A stretch of DNA of 64,000 bases from Massospora cicadina (taxonomy: Eukaryota > Entomophthoromycota > Entomophthoromycetes > Entomophthorales > Entomophthoraceae), in NCBI GenBank assembly GCA_022478985.1, contig JAKSZP010006707.1:1-64000 (forward strand), in the 5' to 3' direction. This document shows positions 20,990 through 32,593 of this stretch, piece by piece. Under the pieces are notes generated by a model. It ran no database searches. It was not told the origin of the DNA and worked only from the letters and a program-made list of their open reading frames with translations. Numbering within the stretch: position 1 is the first letter of the stretch; each line of letters begins with the position of its first letter. Made by a program: the position numbers and the translations under genes.

Positions 20990-21377
20990 TGGTGCTTTCA
21001 TTCATTGAGCATGGCGATGATGGCGAGCAATTCCTTGTCATACAATGGGTAGTTGGTTTCAGCTGGGAGCATCTTGCAACTGAAAAAACACACAGGATCT
21101 TCTAAACCATTTTCCTCCAGTAAGAGAACAGCTACAAGAACAGTGGAGTCATCTGTCATAACAATAAAAGGACGATTGAGCATGGATGATCCATTAAAGG
21201 TGCTAAAAGTAGACTCTTTTTTATGTCTTGGAAGGCTGCCTTCTCCCCTTTCCTCCAAATGAAGAAAACCTGGCCTTTAAGGTGAGTTAATGGAGTTGCA
21301 GTCAACGAGAGATCCTTAGTCAAACGACAGAAGAAAGTAACCATGCCATGAAAACTGCAAACGCTAGTTATGTCCAC
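20990..21377 (-). pseudogene. Gy-C RNase H and RT connection
   Basis: Minus strand: FHGMVTFFCRLTKDLSLTAT, PLTHLKGQVFFIWRKGEKAA, then in another frame RPFIVMTDDSTVLVAVLLLE with a changed first motif (normally D-A-S after the catalytic Asp) and MLPAETNYPLYDKELLAIIA carrying the Glu. One frameshift separates the connection from RNase H. Confidence 0.85.
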
Positions 21378-22060
21378 ATGATGATCCCATTCCAGATGAC
21401 CAAAATCCTTTCAGGGCAGATAATCATTCCTTCCTTGAAGATGACATTGCACAAAAACGAGATAGAGTCCTTAAATAACTCACACTTGGAGGGCTTCAGC
21501 TTCAGTATGGCTTTGGCGTCCACCTGGAAAATCCTTTTAACATCCTTTTCATGTTCTTTTCAGGATTTAAAGAGCACAAAGATGTCAAACATATATGCAA
21601 CGCAGATTTAACCACTATATTAATTCAAAATGTGTCAATCTGGCGTTGAAATCCTACATTTGCATTGTGTAGCCCTAATGGCATCACCTTATACTCATAG
21701 ACCCCCAAGTAGCACTTAAAGACCATGTACTGCGGATGCTTGGCAGAACTGGGATTAGATGGAAGGCGTCAACAAGGTACAGCGTGGAGAAAAACTTCCC
21801 TTTTTATAATAATAGGGGAGATGTCCTCCATGAGTGGCATAGGGTAGGGATCCAGCTTGGTAACTGCATTGAGTCAACAGAAGTCCACACATGGACATAG
21901 CTCCCCGTTAGCCTTAAGGATCAAAAGCACATGAGAGATCACTAAAGAATTAAAGGCCAGATAAAATTGCGCGAAAGCTTGTTCTTTATGTACACATCCA
22001 CGGAGTCTTTAGATTTCTAGTTTAGTGATTATATGAGACACCACTTAGTAAGTTCCACGC
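21378..22060 (-). pseudogene. Gy-C reverse transcriptase
   Basis: Short minus-strand pieces in gypsy RT order: a CVD motif near 21,885, LNAV-like, PYPMPLMEDISP, YMVFKCYLGVYEYKVM, then A-Y-M-F-D-I-F-V-L-F at about 21,580-21,605 where the active site normally reads Y-[VL]-D-D-I. The first catalytic Asp is replaced by Phe and the second is kept. Several stops interrupt the domain, so it cannot be functional. Confidence 0.75.
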
Positions 22061-22249
22061 CCCCCTTAAACTTAAAAAGAGAAAGAGAATGAACTGGTTG
22101 CGAACATAGCAGAGTGGGTAGGGGGCTTAACAGATGAGCAAAGTAATGTAATTGCAGTGGGAGGTTTGGTATTGACAGAACCTTTGTGATTACCCCCAAG
22201 AAGGGGCTCTTCTTGAATTAAGAGCAGAAGTCCATTATGACGGATGTTT

Positions 22250-22600
22250 TCCCTTCAGGATGTAGAGTGAAGGACCGCTTCCCATAGAAAAATTGGGATT
22301 TTTACTTGTACCACCACTTCATAACTAGTATGATCGAGCAAGGCATAACTTCCAAGGCACAGAAGCTCCTCCAAACCTATGATAGGCTTGGCGGAGAGCA
22401 ACTGGTTGTTGGTCTACAGCTATGCAAGGTCTTTGAAGTGTCAGCAAGAGTAACGTTCCCATATGAGGCGATTGACAGGTCAAGCCATTTAACCAGGGAG
22501 AAATCAATGAAATTGCCTTTAACTCCAGTGTTGACCAGATCATTGACAGCTTCTATGGTGACCTTATCATATCAATCTGAGTAATTAGTTTTAAATATGA
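22250..22600 (-). pseudogene. Gy-C protease with lost active-site Asp
   Basis: The minus strand reads NDLVNTGVKGNFIDFSLVKW, then SYGNVTLADTSKTL. Retropepsins have D-[ST]-G at this point; here the Asp codon is AAC (plus-strand GTT at 22,530-22,532). This is a change expected from CpG decay of GTCGAC to GTTGAC. Downstream YGNVTLAD matches the usual flap-region spacing. Confidence 0.7.
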
Positions 22601-22649
22601 TAACTAATTAAGAGGATGATTTTAAGTCAAATTTATTTTAACTCATAAG

Positions 22650-23560
22650 ATGTGCTGGATTGGGGCGCAGGTTTTAGTGTTGCTCCACCTCCTCCATGTT
22701 TCAGGTCGCATGGGTTCCTTTAAAGGGACTGGTTGCCTCTGGTGCATGAGAGGGAGTTACACGGCTTTGCTGGTTCTCACTGGGAGAAGAGATACTTTGG
22801 TCACGGAGGCCAGTCCAGGTAGGCGGGACCTATTTTGTGAGCGCCAAATACAGTTGATTCTCCACCTTGTTAGCTAAGTATAACTCCTCCTCTAAGGTAG
22901 TAGCAGGCAGAAGGCTGCTGTGACTCTTAGTAACTCAGGGTCCAAGTTCTGATGTAACTTATGCGAGAGATTTGTGAGAGGAGCTTAAGCAGACTGAGCC
23001 AAGGTATGGAAGTGTAGCATATTATGTCACTAATAAGGTGCCCTACTGTAAGGACAATAGTGCGGACCAGGCTGCATCAAGAGACTCCTCTAATGTGGAC
23101 ACACAAATAGCCAAGTCAATATATACCTCCAGTGTTAAAAGTAGGCTAAGTTGGCTTGCAAGAAGACTCACAACACAGGCTGCAAGTTTGGAGGGCAAGG
23201 TTGAGATAAGCGCGTCTATCTGACCATGTAGAAGCTCTGATACCTAAAAGCCTGTTGGAAGCATGTGCGGAGTTGAAGCCATTACAAAGAATTGCAAAGT
23301 TGGCGTGCCTCTGAGGGGTCCATAGTGGGACAGGATGTATTCCCTGCAGGCAGAGGTTGACAGCGTGAAATTGGGAGACTTGTGGTTGCATAGAAGCGGC
23401 GAATCTCCAGGTACACTAAGAGAAAGGAGAATACAATCATCTTCACAATGGTAGGGTTTATCATACCAAGCGGGAAGGCTTGAAGGCTCATGAGTTTGGT
23501 TCATGTTATAAAGATAGAGGCAGAGGTAAATCAGTTTCTTTTGATATCATGGTTTAAATC
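22650..23560 (-). pseudogene. Gy-C gag-like region
   Basis: The longest minus-strand piece is 86 residues (23,244-23,504; MNQTHEPSSLPAWYDKPYHC ...), and short pieces fill the rest. No CCHC knuckle or other diagnostic motif is readable. The assignment rests on its position 5' of protease and 3' of an LTR-like promoter. A 61-residue plus-strand frame here is a shadow. Confidence 0.4.
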
Positions 23561-23831
23561 CATAGGGTGCAAGGCTTTTGTTAGGATGGCACTCCCACTC
23601 GCATGCTCAAGTTATTGTATTGAAAAGAAACAGATCTTGGCGTAATCCACAATTTTTTAGATGTAGCTTAGATTGCTGGCTAAATACAGACCCAAACAGA
23701 GCAGTAGGATCTCCAGTTGCTAGGGCTCTGGAACAAGAGCAGATTTCGCGGCACTGGAGGCCGCACCAGTTGTGTCTATAATCAGAAGTAAAGCCCAGGG
23801 AACATTAAAAAGAATTTAAACAACAAGTGCC

Positions 23832-23848
23832 TTTATTGGGAGCTTATA
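23832..23848 (-). promoter_or_regulatory. LTR-type TATA and poly(A) pair upstream of Gy-C
   Basis: On the minus strand TTTTATAAG is followed within 10 bp by AATAAAGG. Short TATA-to-AATAAA spacing also marks the X-family and Gy-G LTRs in this window, so this is likely part of the Gy-C 5' LTR, whose ends I cannot place (roughly 23,600-24,500). Confidence 0.35.
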
Positions 23849-23859
23849 AAATAACAACT

Positions 23860-25831
23860 GAAGATTGTAGAGGAGGGGAACTCCTTATTTACCTCTTCAC
23901 CTGTAGGCCAAAAGCTCTGGTTGAATTGTTTTAAAAGATAAATTCTTGTAAAATTGCATCAATCTAATCAGGATCAGTTTGCGCAGTTTGTTCTAGAATC
24001 TAAATTCCCACAGCTAACTTCCCTTCAATTAGAGTAATGATACACGTTATAATAGTTTAGTGGTCAAATGCCAGGTTTGTATTGATTTCATTGATTAATT
24101 CTAAGTATTGATTGGGTCACTTTTGTTTGGGTGCAATTTCCTCAATGGTTCAATTGACTTTCAAACCTTTTGAAATTGAAACCAACTAGTGCTAATTGAT
24201 TTTGAGTTCATTGGCTTTTAAGATCAATAAACTTTATTTTATAAGAGCATGTTGGGGTCAGTTTTCAACTTGCCTTATATATGCTTTTTATTAAGTAAAT
24301 GCTATATCCATAAAAAGCCTAAAATGTGACATTTGCGATAAGCCACAATGCCCAGTATAACCTACAAACTACTACCAAGACAAAAGTTATAAGATTTTGG
24401 CAGCTCCAAAACTGACCTTAATTGGTTGGCATATTTGAGTGATCAATTCAAGTAAGAGAATTTGATTATTCAGTCAGAAATTAAATTTAATTAACAGCAG
24501 TGTGGTGATTGCCCCTACTAACCATTGACTAGCTTCAATATCAGGTTTGAATACAAATATTAATTCCAATTAACAATTAATAGAAATTATCAATAAATAA
24601 AATTGGTGATATGACAGGTGTTAAAATCTATTCTGTTCCTAATAGTTCACAGAAGTTAACTGCAGAGGTTCAGTTATTATGTGTAAAATTTGCGTTGATT
24701 GATATAGATATATAGGTGATAATAGTATGGAGATTTTATCCATAACTGAATATATAAAAATGGTTGATAGTTGGTACAAAGCTAAACTTGGAATGCTCCA
24801 CAAAATGCTAATTATACTGATAATTAGGGACTTCTTCTCACTTCAGGATGAACTTATTTTACTATGAGATTCAGAAGTTCTTGACCTTCTTTCTTATCAT
24901 GCTGAGTCAGCAAAGGTCTGCGTCAAATGTCTGCTTCTCTTCTATGGATATATGATCCTTATTCTTTATCACTCAAAAGAGTCAACAATAATTATACTAC
25001 AACAATAACTTACTGAAGATAATAAGAACTTACAAACAAAATGATCTTCTTTATTGGTATAAAAACCTAGGGAACTTATAGAGGAATTTGACGCCCAACT
25101 ATTCTGTTAACGCCTCAGTAAGGAAACGGCAGCCATTGCCATTGAATTTCCCTTGAGGTTTCTTCCAGAGATGTTCTTCATCAGGATAAGGGTTCTTCCA
25201 TCAGACATCCCAGAGATCTAAAAACGGAAGGAGCGAGAAAACGTGTCCCTAACGTTTCTGCTCAATCACAGCAAACCAACCACATTTGACTAGCGAATTG
25301 CTTTGGTAATGGGACTCTTTAACCATTATAGCAGGCCACAAACCAAATGATTAATTTGCTTGTTGCAGTTGGCATCACCTGCCTCACAACTCCTAAATAA
25401 ATTCCAAATTGGTTGATGATGAAGCCTGACTGATCCCAATTGGTACATCTAATATTTAATCATTGACTAACTATCAGATGAATCAATTTTTTTGGCAACT
25501 CTTCATGACAAGTTCTTAGGCATTTTAACGGATTGACCCAGAAGATTTAAACCTGGAAAATTACCCAAAAATCTTCTGACATTATTAAACCAATAATGAA
25601 TCATCCAATATCCAAATCATTTGCTTGTGGGACTTATCCCCTAGCAAACCAGAACTTTCTCTTTCATAGGAAGCTAGAAATGTAGGCAAAATATCAACAA
25701 CAGGTATCAAACAATATTAATAATTGTCAAACAGCTTTATCACTTTTTCACTGATCACTTATTTGATCAAATTCAAAATTTAAAAAAGTGTTTACCCTCA
25801 ACCGTTTTTTTGCTTTCACCAAACTTAACCT
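23860..25831. other. AT-rich stretch without recognisable genes
   Basis: No frame above 60 codons and no pol or gag similarity. It includes a second compact LTR-like motif (minus-strand TTTTTATACCAATAAAG at about 25,052-25,068), dispersed ATTAATT-rich runs, and no obvious tandem array. The most likely content is old LTR sequence. Confidence 0.3.
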
Positions 25832-26900
25832 ATGTCAACTCAAATGATGCATGCTGCCCCCAAATGGGGTGGTGTGCCGCCTCCTGGCATTTACCAACCA
25901 CTGCTGAAACGCTTTTAGACTGGCCCATCTAGACCCACAAACTCTTATGGTCGCTACATCCCGACTTGGGACCTAGCCCACCACCTCACACGCTCCCAGT
26001 TGGTGTTCAAAAGCCCTTGGTGCTCCTTCAGAGCAATCTGCGTTTTAGCCTACAGGTTGAGTATGGGAATTTATTCCCCTATGTGAGCGTGGCCATCATT
26101 GAGATAGCCACAGTAGTTTATAAACCTGCCAGAATCATGGATTTTCGCCCCTTCAAAGGGAATTTGACCTTGGCTTTTATTATAAAGCTCATTTAATGAT
26201 GGCAGCACAACTGCTTTTGGTTATAAAAATATACCCTCTCCAACTATTCAAAATTGTATGCTGGATGAGGCCACACTTATGGTCCAGTTTGCTGGATTAA
26301 CCTACCACCTCTCCCTAAATACCTCCACCACAAACTCACAGAGGGCTTGAATTTTTACAGTGCTGCCAACATATTGCAGTTCATGGTCTCCAACAGCACT
26401 GATTGTCTTGCCAGGCCTTGTAAATTTGTGACAATCCCTCTCTTATATCCTAATACCCTCCTCATAATACCTCCCACGCCATGATCTGATCCACCCCCTA
26501 ATCATCCCTTATGGGAACACATCAAAAATGGCCGCGTTATCCGTCCCTTGTGCTCAAACTTGATCAATTTAAAGCGTAAGTGCCCAGTGGTTTCTATTGA
26601 AGCTTCCTCCACTTCTGCTCCCTCTGGTGACAACCCCACCACTGGTTCTAATAAAATTTAATATGGAGACTTATTCTCCCAACCCTCATCCACTGAGGGC
26701 GCTGCTTCCACCACTTGCCTCACCAAAAACATGACTGCGAGAACTATTTCTGAGCAGATTGTGGCTCATGCACTAACAGATATGCTTTGGTCAATTGTGC
26801 ACGGCCAAACAGCATTTGCCACCCAACCAAATCCTGTTGCTGGCTCTTTGCTGTCCATACAAATCCTTTCAAAGATCCTTTTTGGTTGACAAAAAAGATT
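25832..26900 (+). pseudogene. O1: ORF1-only element, 5' part
   Basis: The start is placed at 25,832 (MSTQMMHAAPKWGGVPPPG), matching the N-termini of O3 (MSSDPLLTVPAWGGG), O4 and O5 (MSSDPPPAVPVWGSG). The next piece holds VEYGNLFPYVSVAIIEIATV and RIMDFRPFKGN, the RNA-binding-like core shared by the family. A decayed knuckle region LCSNLINLKRKCP lies near 26,555-26,585. It ends without the family 3' tail, so it is truncated or interrupted. O2 then repeats the middle region about 0.9 kb downstream. Confidence 0.65.
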
Positions 26901-27264
26901 AAGCCTACAGCATCAAACACAAGTATAAATGGTAGGAACTTTTCTATAGTAAGTGAATACTAGAAGACATATGTAGATAGCAATAGTGACTAACACGTTC
27001 ATATTTGTAGTTATTACCTATAGTAATAATTGTATATATAAAATCAGACCATCTTTGAGAAAAGTGTATTACAATGCTTAACTAGTCCTAGCTGATTATC
27101 TATAAAATAGCGTAATGAATTGCTAATATAATAGCTATCATTATTAGAAGTTACAACTGATTTATTCACACAAGAATAGCTTGCTTTTAAGAAAATTTTT
27201 CAAAACAAAATCAATGTTGGAAACTGCCCTAAAGTATTTTAACTTATTTAGCAGTTTTAACAAA
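26901..27264. other. AT-rich spacer between O1 and O2
   Basis: No frame or family similarity seen. It is rich in ATAATAG/TATAGT-type words and could be the 3' remnant of O1 or an insertion separating two partial copies. Confidence 0.25.
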
Positions 27265-28610
27265 CGCTCATTTTTCCCACGGTGTTCCATTAGGAGCTGA
27301 TGGATGGTTTGTCAACCTATGGCTCCAACCCCATCTATAATCTGTGGTTCCAAATGAAGCAACACATCTCAATGAGCCTCTAGAATTTTCCATGATTAGC
27401 CCTGAATTTAGTAAAATTTTCTTGTCAGTTCTCCCTTGTGCCATCATTCCTTCAGCCCCCAATAATCCATTCTGGGACCTCATTGAGGTATGGCGGACAA
27501 TCTATATGTCTTGTTTTGAGTTGGAACACTCAAAAAATAAATGTCCCTCCCTAGCTGATTCCACTGGCTCATATTTTTTGTCCGCTTACCTTCAATCCAC
27601 CGCCCACCACGCGCCTGTTTCAGTATGGGGTACTATTATACCCCCTCTCCCCCAAATCCTGATGCAGCAGCTGTGCCCGCAGCCATCAATTAGCCTCTTC
27701 CCTACCACAGTGCCACAAATTCTACTGTAATTAAGCAATGGCTTAGACTCCTGTTTGCTCCCATGCTTCCCCTAACGAACCAACCAAACCTCAGTCATAT
27801 GTTGATTCTCTCATTCAGTTCAACCAAAATTTTAAGACCTATTGTCTGAAATTGATGAAAACGATAATTTTATTGAATCCTCTACTCTTCAAATCAAGCA
27901 GTTCGCCTATGTTGACCATGATGCTAAGCTACCCCTTCGTTCATTCACCCCCAGAAAAATTCAGAAATGTTCTTCAGTGATCATCAGCTGGCTGTTGAAG
28001 AAACTGCCAAGTAATATCATCATCCCCTCTGAAAAGCTATTTCCAAATCAGTGGTGATGCTCTCAGGAGGGATCCCTCATCCCATTATCCATCCAACCTT
28101 GATAAATCATGTAAAAACACGTTGATCTAGCTCACAAAACTGCCAACAACGCTATCCAAACCATGATAATGGTAGCGCAGAATCCCAAAGCCAAGATTAC
28201 CTGCACCAATATTGCATCGTCTGTGGAAAACTTCCTCACGCCTGCCTTAAATCTGAAACACCTTAGTTCAACATCATGCACCTTTTTTATGCTGGCTGCT
28301 TTTCAAACAACACTCACTAAAAATATTTATCCGCATCCTTATGATGTCCAATGCCCTTGCCCACTGTAGCACGTGCCCTGCTTTGGGGTGAAGATGCTTC
28401 CAAGGATGAGCCCCCTAGTCCCCCTCCCTTCCACCATATTGGTTTGACCAGTTTGACTTTGCACCACCTGGTTGGTTGTGTTTTTATATGTGTTTCATAC
28501 ACTTATTCTGGTTAGTTAAATCTGTTTTGTTTAACGAGGATTTTTTTGTTTGTTCTTGAAGCACTGATAAAGTCCATCCCCTGGTCAGCATACTTCAAAT
28601 GTATTATTAT
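27265..28610 (+). pseudogene. O2: ORF1-only element, middle and 3' end
   Basis: Begins within the family middle region and includes LIEVWRTIYMSCFELEHSKNKCP (read as several frames), whose C..C....H....C spacing is the knuckle with the first Cys mutated (O3 reads ICPSCFELDHSK). A C-terminal KAKITCTNIAS motif is also found in O3, O4 and O5. It ends with GTCCATCCCCTGGTCAGC at about 28,572-28,590, the shared 3' tail. The start is probably a 5' truncation of the kind typical for target-primed insertion. Confidence 0.65.
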
Positions 28611-30042
28611 ATGAAAAGTTATTAAAATAGATTTAGTGATCAATTGGTAGTTATTGGCAATTATCAAATTGTCAATTACCAAAAAATGAACCAATCTTTA
28701 TTATCTTATAAAACATTAATTTAATCATTTTTAGAAGGATTATTAGTTAGAACTTAAAAAAGGCTTATTATAGGATAGGCTGGATAATATGGTCATATAA
28801 TTTCCAGCACATCCCCAAACTTAACCAGATTTTACAGCAAACATGTCTGAGCTTTATTAAAATTCTTGTTATTAAAGTTATTTAGAAAGTCTGTTAGAAA
28901 CGGATGCCATTCATTTTGGCGATGAGTCATATTGTCTGAGTATTTTTTGGTCTATGGTCCATCCATATCTTACATCACTAGTCAAGTGGATATATTATCT
29001 AATTCTACAAGTCTGCCATTGACTGTAGTTATCTTTGATGAATGAGGCTTACTACCGTTTTATATAATTATTATAAATATACCGCTCCCAGCCATAGATG
29101 AGTTAGACTTCAATTCTTTATGTATACCAGCTTCTTTTACAGTCAACTAAGCAGATATTACTAAGCCAATACAATCCATATCTCAGATATAAATTAATTA
29201 ATTCTATTGGATTCGTCTTGTTACAAATAAATTATTTTTTTGGTTAAACTACGTTAAAACCAGAGTTAATGTCTTTGAAGTTAACAACAATGTGATTAAA
29301 GCATTGCGTACTCAGTATGTTGAATATAAAGTAAAGGGTAGAAACAATTGCTTCTACTTTTTGCCTAACAAGGTTAAAGAATAGAGTACGGGACGTTTTT
29401 AGTGTTTAGGATACATTTTCAGGTCATATTATTGTCTCTGGGTAATGTCACTCCCTGCTTTTCCCAACTTACATCCCAATTTTACCTTTAGGTTTAAAAA
29501 ATGAAACCACCATTCATTTGGCATTTTGTATTACACGCCAAAATTTCAGGTATTTCTTAAAGCTACTTAGTCGGAGGTCCAACTAAAAGAGAGAGCTGAA
29601 TATAAATAAAAGATAAAGACTCACAAAAAAGAATAAACTTTACCTTTGAAAAATTAAGCTTATTATAGGTTTGGCGTAGTCCTCTTTTGTTAAGATCTTT
29701 TCAATCAACGCATGATTGAATATTCTCTGACTTCATGATTGAAATATACTTGATCTCTCATATTTGCCTTGATGAGTCTCTCATCACCAATTTCATTATC
29801 AGTAACCAATGTTGAAAAATTAGGAGTTGAGAATCCATAACTTCAAATGAGTCAAAAATTTTACCAACTTTAAGGTGCCATTTGTTCATTACATGACTAT
29901 CTCTCTGCCAGATCTTTAATTAGATATATCCTTTATGCCTATAATTGAGGTATGATATAATTAAATTTGTATCACATTCATAGCACCATACCAGCTCATA
30001 TGTGTTAGACAACTGCATGCTAAGGAAAGACTTGTCATCCAA
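28611..30042. other. AT-rich stretch without recognisable genes
   Basis: No coherent pol, gag or ORF1 similarity; only stop-rich short frames. It borders the 3' LTR of Gy-D, so it is the ancestral target of that insertion. AATAAACTTTACC near 29,632 and a TATATAATTATTATAAATATACC patch near 29,061 are the only motif-like runs I noticed. Confidence 0.3.
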
Positions 30043-30550
30043 TGAGGATTTTCAATACCTACAATAGCATCCATAGTATGCATGGCAACGCCGTCTGAGA
30101 ATTTGGGAGTAAGACCGCTGAGGGAGAGGTACATAAAGTATTGAATATGAACATCAATCCTGTTCTAACTATTAAACTTTTAACCAGCTACATTTTTCCC
30201 ACGCTCAAAGGTTGTGGGGGAATCAATTTGTTCAGGTGGGGGTCTTGTGACTGTTCTGAATTAGGATCAAGTTTGGGATCGGTCTGAACATGCACCTGAT
30301 AGTAGTGAGTGGTCGCTGTATCTTCAATTTTGAGTCCACCGGGATTCTTGTTGGTGTTCCATTCTGTTGCTAAGGTTCCTTTAATCTGGTCTTGAGCGCA
30401 GTAGATTGGTTTGGGCAGTTTGGTTTTGGATCAGGGCAGGGATTGTCACTTACATATTCTTGGGAGAGAATTTGTATGGTCAGCTCCCCAAGGTGGATTC
30501 TTTGGTTTCCTCCATTAAGAGAGGCTAACGCTGAGAATACCAAGGAAACA
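30043..30550 (-). repeat. Gy-D 3' LTR, distal part
   Basis: Matches 48,554-49,060: CAATACCTACWATAGCATCC near the left end, CAGGGATTG, GTGGACTCCTTGG-like and TTTCCTCCATTAAGAGAGGCT. It stops at the LINE-2 insertion, where AATACCAAGGAAACA (30,536-30,550) forms one side of a target duplication. Confidence 0.82.
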
Positions 30551-30590
30551 TTTTATTTAATTGGGTTAGGACGACCAGCGGATGGACACT
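30551..30590 (-). repeat. LINE-2 conserved 3' tail
   Basis: On the minus strand: GTGTCCATCCGCTGGTCGTC, then CTAACCCAATTAAATAAAA. It matches the LINE-1 and O-element tails with few changes and abuts the target duplication exactly, as expected for the end primed first during insertion. Confidence 0.85.
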
Positions 30591-31672
30591 ACCAGTATGA
30601 ACTAGATGGAATGGGAGAGGAGAAAGGAGAAGTAGGAGCGAGATTTAGGCACCCCAGAGTAGAAAAGCTACCCCAGTTGCCAGCTAGTACTGTCAGGTGT
30701 ACGAGGGTTGGATACTCTATCCTAAGGGGGCTTCCCCTATGATGTAAAAGGTTTAGTTGAAGGGGTCACATGTAAAAACCAGATTGGGAACCATGACTTG
30801 ACTAGTCTTTGCTGCTTTGGCTTCATGTATCTGTATAGACAGTCTTGGAAGTCTTCCAGTAGGTGTAGGTGAAATCTGCTGATTGTCCCGCGGATGGTTG
30901 GCACAATTCCCTTGAAGGCATCCAGATCTACCAATGGATTGTCCACAGTGTAATGGCGACTATAAGGGCGAAGAGCGTGGGAGGTTCTAAATTCAAGTTA
31001 AAGTGCAAAAAGGCTTTTAAAGATTAACAGCTCCTGGTCATTGTGGGTTTTAAGCAGACGCACAAATTCTCACCATATGGATTTAGGTGGTGGGCATGCT
31101 TCAAGGTGGTGGTGTAGGGTGCCATCCCCTCCACATACGTGCATGTTGCATGAAGAGAGTTGGAGTGGTCTGCTATCCTGTAGGTTCGTCTGAGGCAGCA
31201 TCATGTGTTTCTCTCTTGCCCTTGGCTGGAGGAGTAAATGTTCTGCGAGTCTTCATATTGCCTTATGTGTTATGAGGTCATAGGGGATATCCAAGAGATC
31301 CAGTTATTTTTTTGCAATGGTCGGTGCCATGTCATGTGTGTCCCTCTGGGGGTGGTGTTTTGGTTTCCTTAGCGTAAAGATTGCTCTGGGCCTTCCCCTT
31401 CCCTGACTAGTGTCTGTAATAGTGACTTTCTATCCTATGTGCCATACGGTGCAGATGAGGCGTTTGAAGTTAGGGGGTTCCATGTGGGCTCACTGCCTTG
31501 GGACGGTTTGCTAGATATGTGAGCAGGCTGGACGGCTTTTGGGGGTTGGGTAGTTTGTGTGCCTGTGCGAAGTTGGCCCTCGCCGCTCTAGACCAGTGTT
31601 GGTGTGGAAGTTCTGATGATAGGACTTCCTCTATCCAGGTGCCCAGTATGTGGTTTGTCAGATAATTGACTA
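30591..31672 (-). pseudogene. LINE-2 3' UTR and ORF2 C-terminal region
   Basis: 30,591-30,740 is 3' UTR. Upstream on the minus strand, VKSWFPIWFLHVTP matches NWIPIWFLRYD of LINE-1, and FKGIVPTIRGTISRFHLHLLE matches the preceding helix. The zinc-knuckle region corresponds to about 31,085-31,160 but its cysteines are hard to read in one frame. Many frameshifts make this older than LINE-1. The copy is cut at 31,673 by X1. Confidence 0.7.
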
Positions 31673-32593
31673 TGGGCTCTGCTGTTCATCAGACCAACCA
31701 GTATGAAGACTGGTCGACCCTTGCCATTTTGCCTTAGGCATGGGGCCAGTAGCACCAGCTGACTCCTAGGCATGTCACCTGCACCATTCATGAATCCCCT
31801 AGCCTAAACCCCAACCAACAAAATAAATTATAAACTAAAATCAAACGGTAGATTAGGAAAAGGGAGATGTTTATTGAAAGGGAAGCGCCAGATATTATAC
31901 TATCTACAAAAATCTACTGTGCCCAACGCTGACCTATCAGCTATTCTGCTGGTTCTTCCAGCCAACCACTCTTTCAGCCTTCCGCTGTTCTACTCTCTTC
32001 CCTGGCATCGACCCTCTCTCCCTGTCCTTCCCAATGACCAAAAAATAGTATCAGCTTCATCCTTGGCCTTCAGTCGCCAGTGAACCATATAAGTTACTAT
32101 ATAATTAAATATAAAATGTGAATTTGACTTAATAATAATGTACCAAAAACATCTTTGGTTACCTGGATTAACTTAAGACATCTTGGCTTTCTGATGACAC
32201 ATGTTTTGCCTCATCTTAGTTGATTGTTCAGATAGCCAATCTTAGGTGATAATTGATTATATTAAATGAGGCACTGGAAACAACTTCAGCTGCCTCAAAC
32301 TCAACATAGTCAGGTTCCGCTGACATTTCTTAATTGATACAAATGGATCATTCTTGGCTACAAGTCACCGGTGATCTTTTTACTAATTTGGGCCATTGAT
32401 TGGCTCCACTTGTTCTAACTTCCAAACTCGGTGGAAAACTTGAATTTGGCTCAACCCAATTTGGGGAGCAACTAACCACACAATCAACCTACCATATTTA
32501 ATTCAGTTAATAAGCCATTCCGCTAGGATTGGCCTATTTCATCCCAAATAACTATTAATCATTGGAGGATTTCATCTGGTTAAAATTCTGACG
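31673..32593 (-). repeat. X1: solo-LTR-like repeat inside LINE-2
   Basis: Aligns with X2 (50,864-51,797) and X3 (44,449-45,494): left end TGGGCTCTGCTG, then ACCAACCAGTATGAAGACTG, CCAACCAACAAAATAAA-like, minus-strand TATAATATC followed by AATAAACATCTCC, and right end CATCTGGTTAAAATTCTGAC. Read on the minus strand the family starts TGTCAG and ends GCCCA. LINE-2 RT continues on both sides, so this is an insertion. A target duplication is uncertain (GTCAGATAATTGAC and GCAGTTAGCATGAC are only similar). Confidence 0.7.

Larger units (their letters stand above)
19380..23560 (-). mobile_element. Gy-C: decayed Ty3/gypsy element
   Basis: Minus-strand gag-like, protease, RT, RNase H and integrase pieces follow one another from about 23,530 down to about 19,400, in standard gypsy order. 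Frames are short and stop-ridden. An LTR-type promoter/poly(A) pair on the same strand lies just upstream (23,832-23,848). No LTR pair could be established, so the ends are approximate. The RNase H motif MLPAETNYPLYDKELLAI closely resembles Gy-A (LPAETNYPVYDKELLAI), so the two are sister families. Confidence 0.78.

Noticed and set aside
23860..25831. AT-rich block considered as centromere-like or replication-origin DNA
   Set aside because: No tandem array or recognised consensus. LTR-type motifs and its position among TEs make old LTR sequence more likely.
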